A stretch of 64,000 nt of DNA. Origin: Undaria pinnatifida. Lineage: Eukaryota > Sar > Phaeophyceae > Laminariales > Alariaceae. The stretch lies in assembly GCA_012845835.1 (NCBI GenBank), contig JABAKD010000024.1:3204061-3268060 (forward strand). Direction: 5' to 3'. The notes below the pieces were generated by a model. The model made no database searches. It saw only the letters and a list, made by a program, of their open reading frames with translations, and was not told the origin of the DNA. This document shows, in pieces, positions 63,864-64,000 of the stretch (the stretch's first letter is position 1; every line of letters begins with the position of its first letter). The position numbers were made by a program, and so were the translations under genes.

Positions 63864-64000
63864 GACGCATGCTACGATAGGTTAGCATTATTTGTCTGAA
63901 ATGGCTTCCGAATGGCGGGGCGCCTTAGCCCGAAATCGTCGGAAACAGGTCATTTTTCTTTCATGATTCTGGTTGTATCTCTAGGCCATGGAATTTGTTC
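63864..64000 (-). mobile_element. TIR element (MITE), family A, cut by the window end
   Basis: Begins GACGCATGCTACGATAGGTT and continues with GCGCCTTAGCCCGAAATCGT and CTAGGCCATGGAATTTGTTC up to the last base; the right end lies outside. Confidence 0.7.

Overview
This is a eukaryotic nuclear window. There are no bacterial operons or rRNA genes. Coding DNA is split into short exons by introns of 0.3-4 kb with GT-AG and a few GC-AG borders, and the introns are packed with MITEs, SINEs, microsatellites and long poly-G runs. The intron density, CAA/TTG trinucleotide repeats, GC-rich alanine/glycine-coding exons and repeat load suggest a stramenopile, most likely a brown alga of the Ectocarpus type. 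The taxon is an inference and not proved by the sequence.

Layout. About 3.1-44.15 kb on the minus strand is one very large gene that I reconstructed exon by exon (at least 27 exon blocks, about 2,400 codons). Reading phase closes at nearly every junction. It encodes a low-complexity N-terminal region (43.7-40.5 kb), a long run of small coiled-coil exons (38.8-18.5 kb), four large Ala/Ser/Gly-rich exons (15.2-5.5 kb) and a last set of acidic and coiled-coil exons (4.6-3.2 kb). Its 3' end is unresolved. I recognise no named family, so function is left open; a structural or scaffold role is the most one can infer. Many exons have decayed partial copies of themselves in the neighbouring introns, and three consecutive introns use GC donors.

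The introns hold three short TIR element families whose ends share a TACGATAG core, a tRNA-headed poly(A)-tailed SINE, a retroelement tail ending in (CAA)n, palindromic elements, a TTGACGG satellite, a hAT-type MITE, a phased array of GGAAGCTTCC sites, and long (TTG)n tracts. The first 3 kb hold G-rich DNA, a LINE-like remnant and two copies of a 0.5-kb repeat.

From 44.2 to 64 kb I see no host gene with confidence. This part holds a possible promoter of the large gene, a tRNA-like sequence, degenerate coding repeats, a 1.5-kb element with long inverted arms (48.6-50.2 kb), several satellites, a 0.6-kb direct repeat (52.3/53.4 kb), one intact hAT transposase-like ORF (56.56-58.67 kb, minus) and tandem repeats to the end, where another MITE is cut by the window edge.
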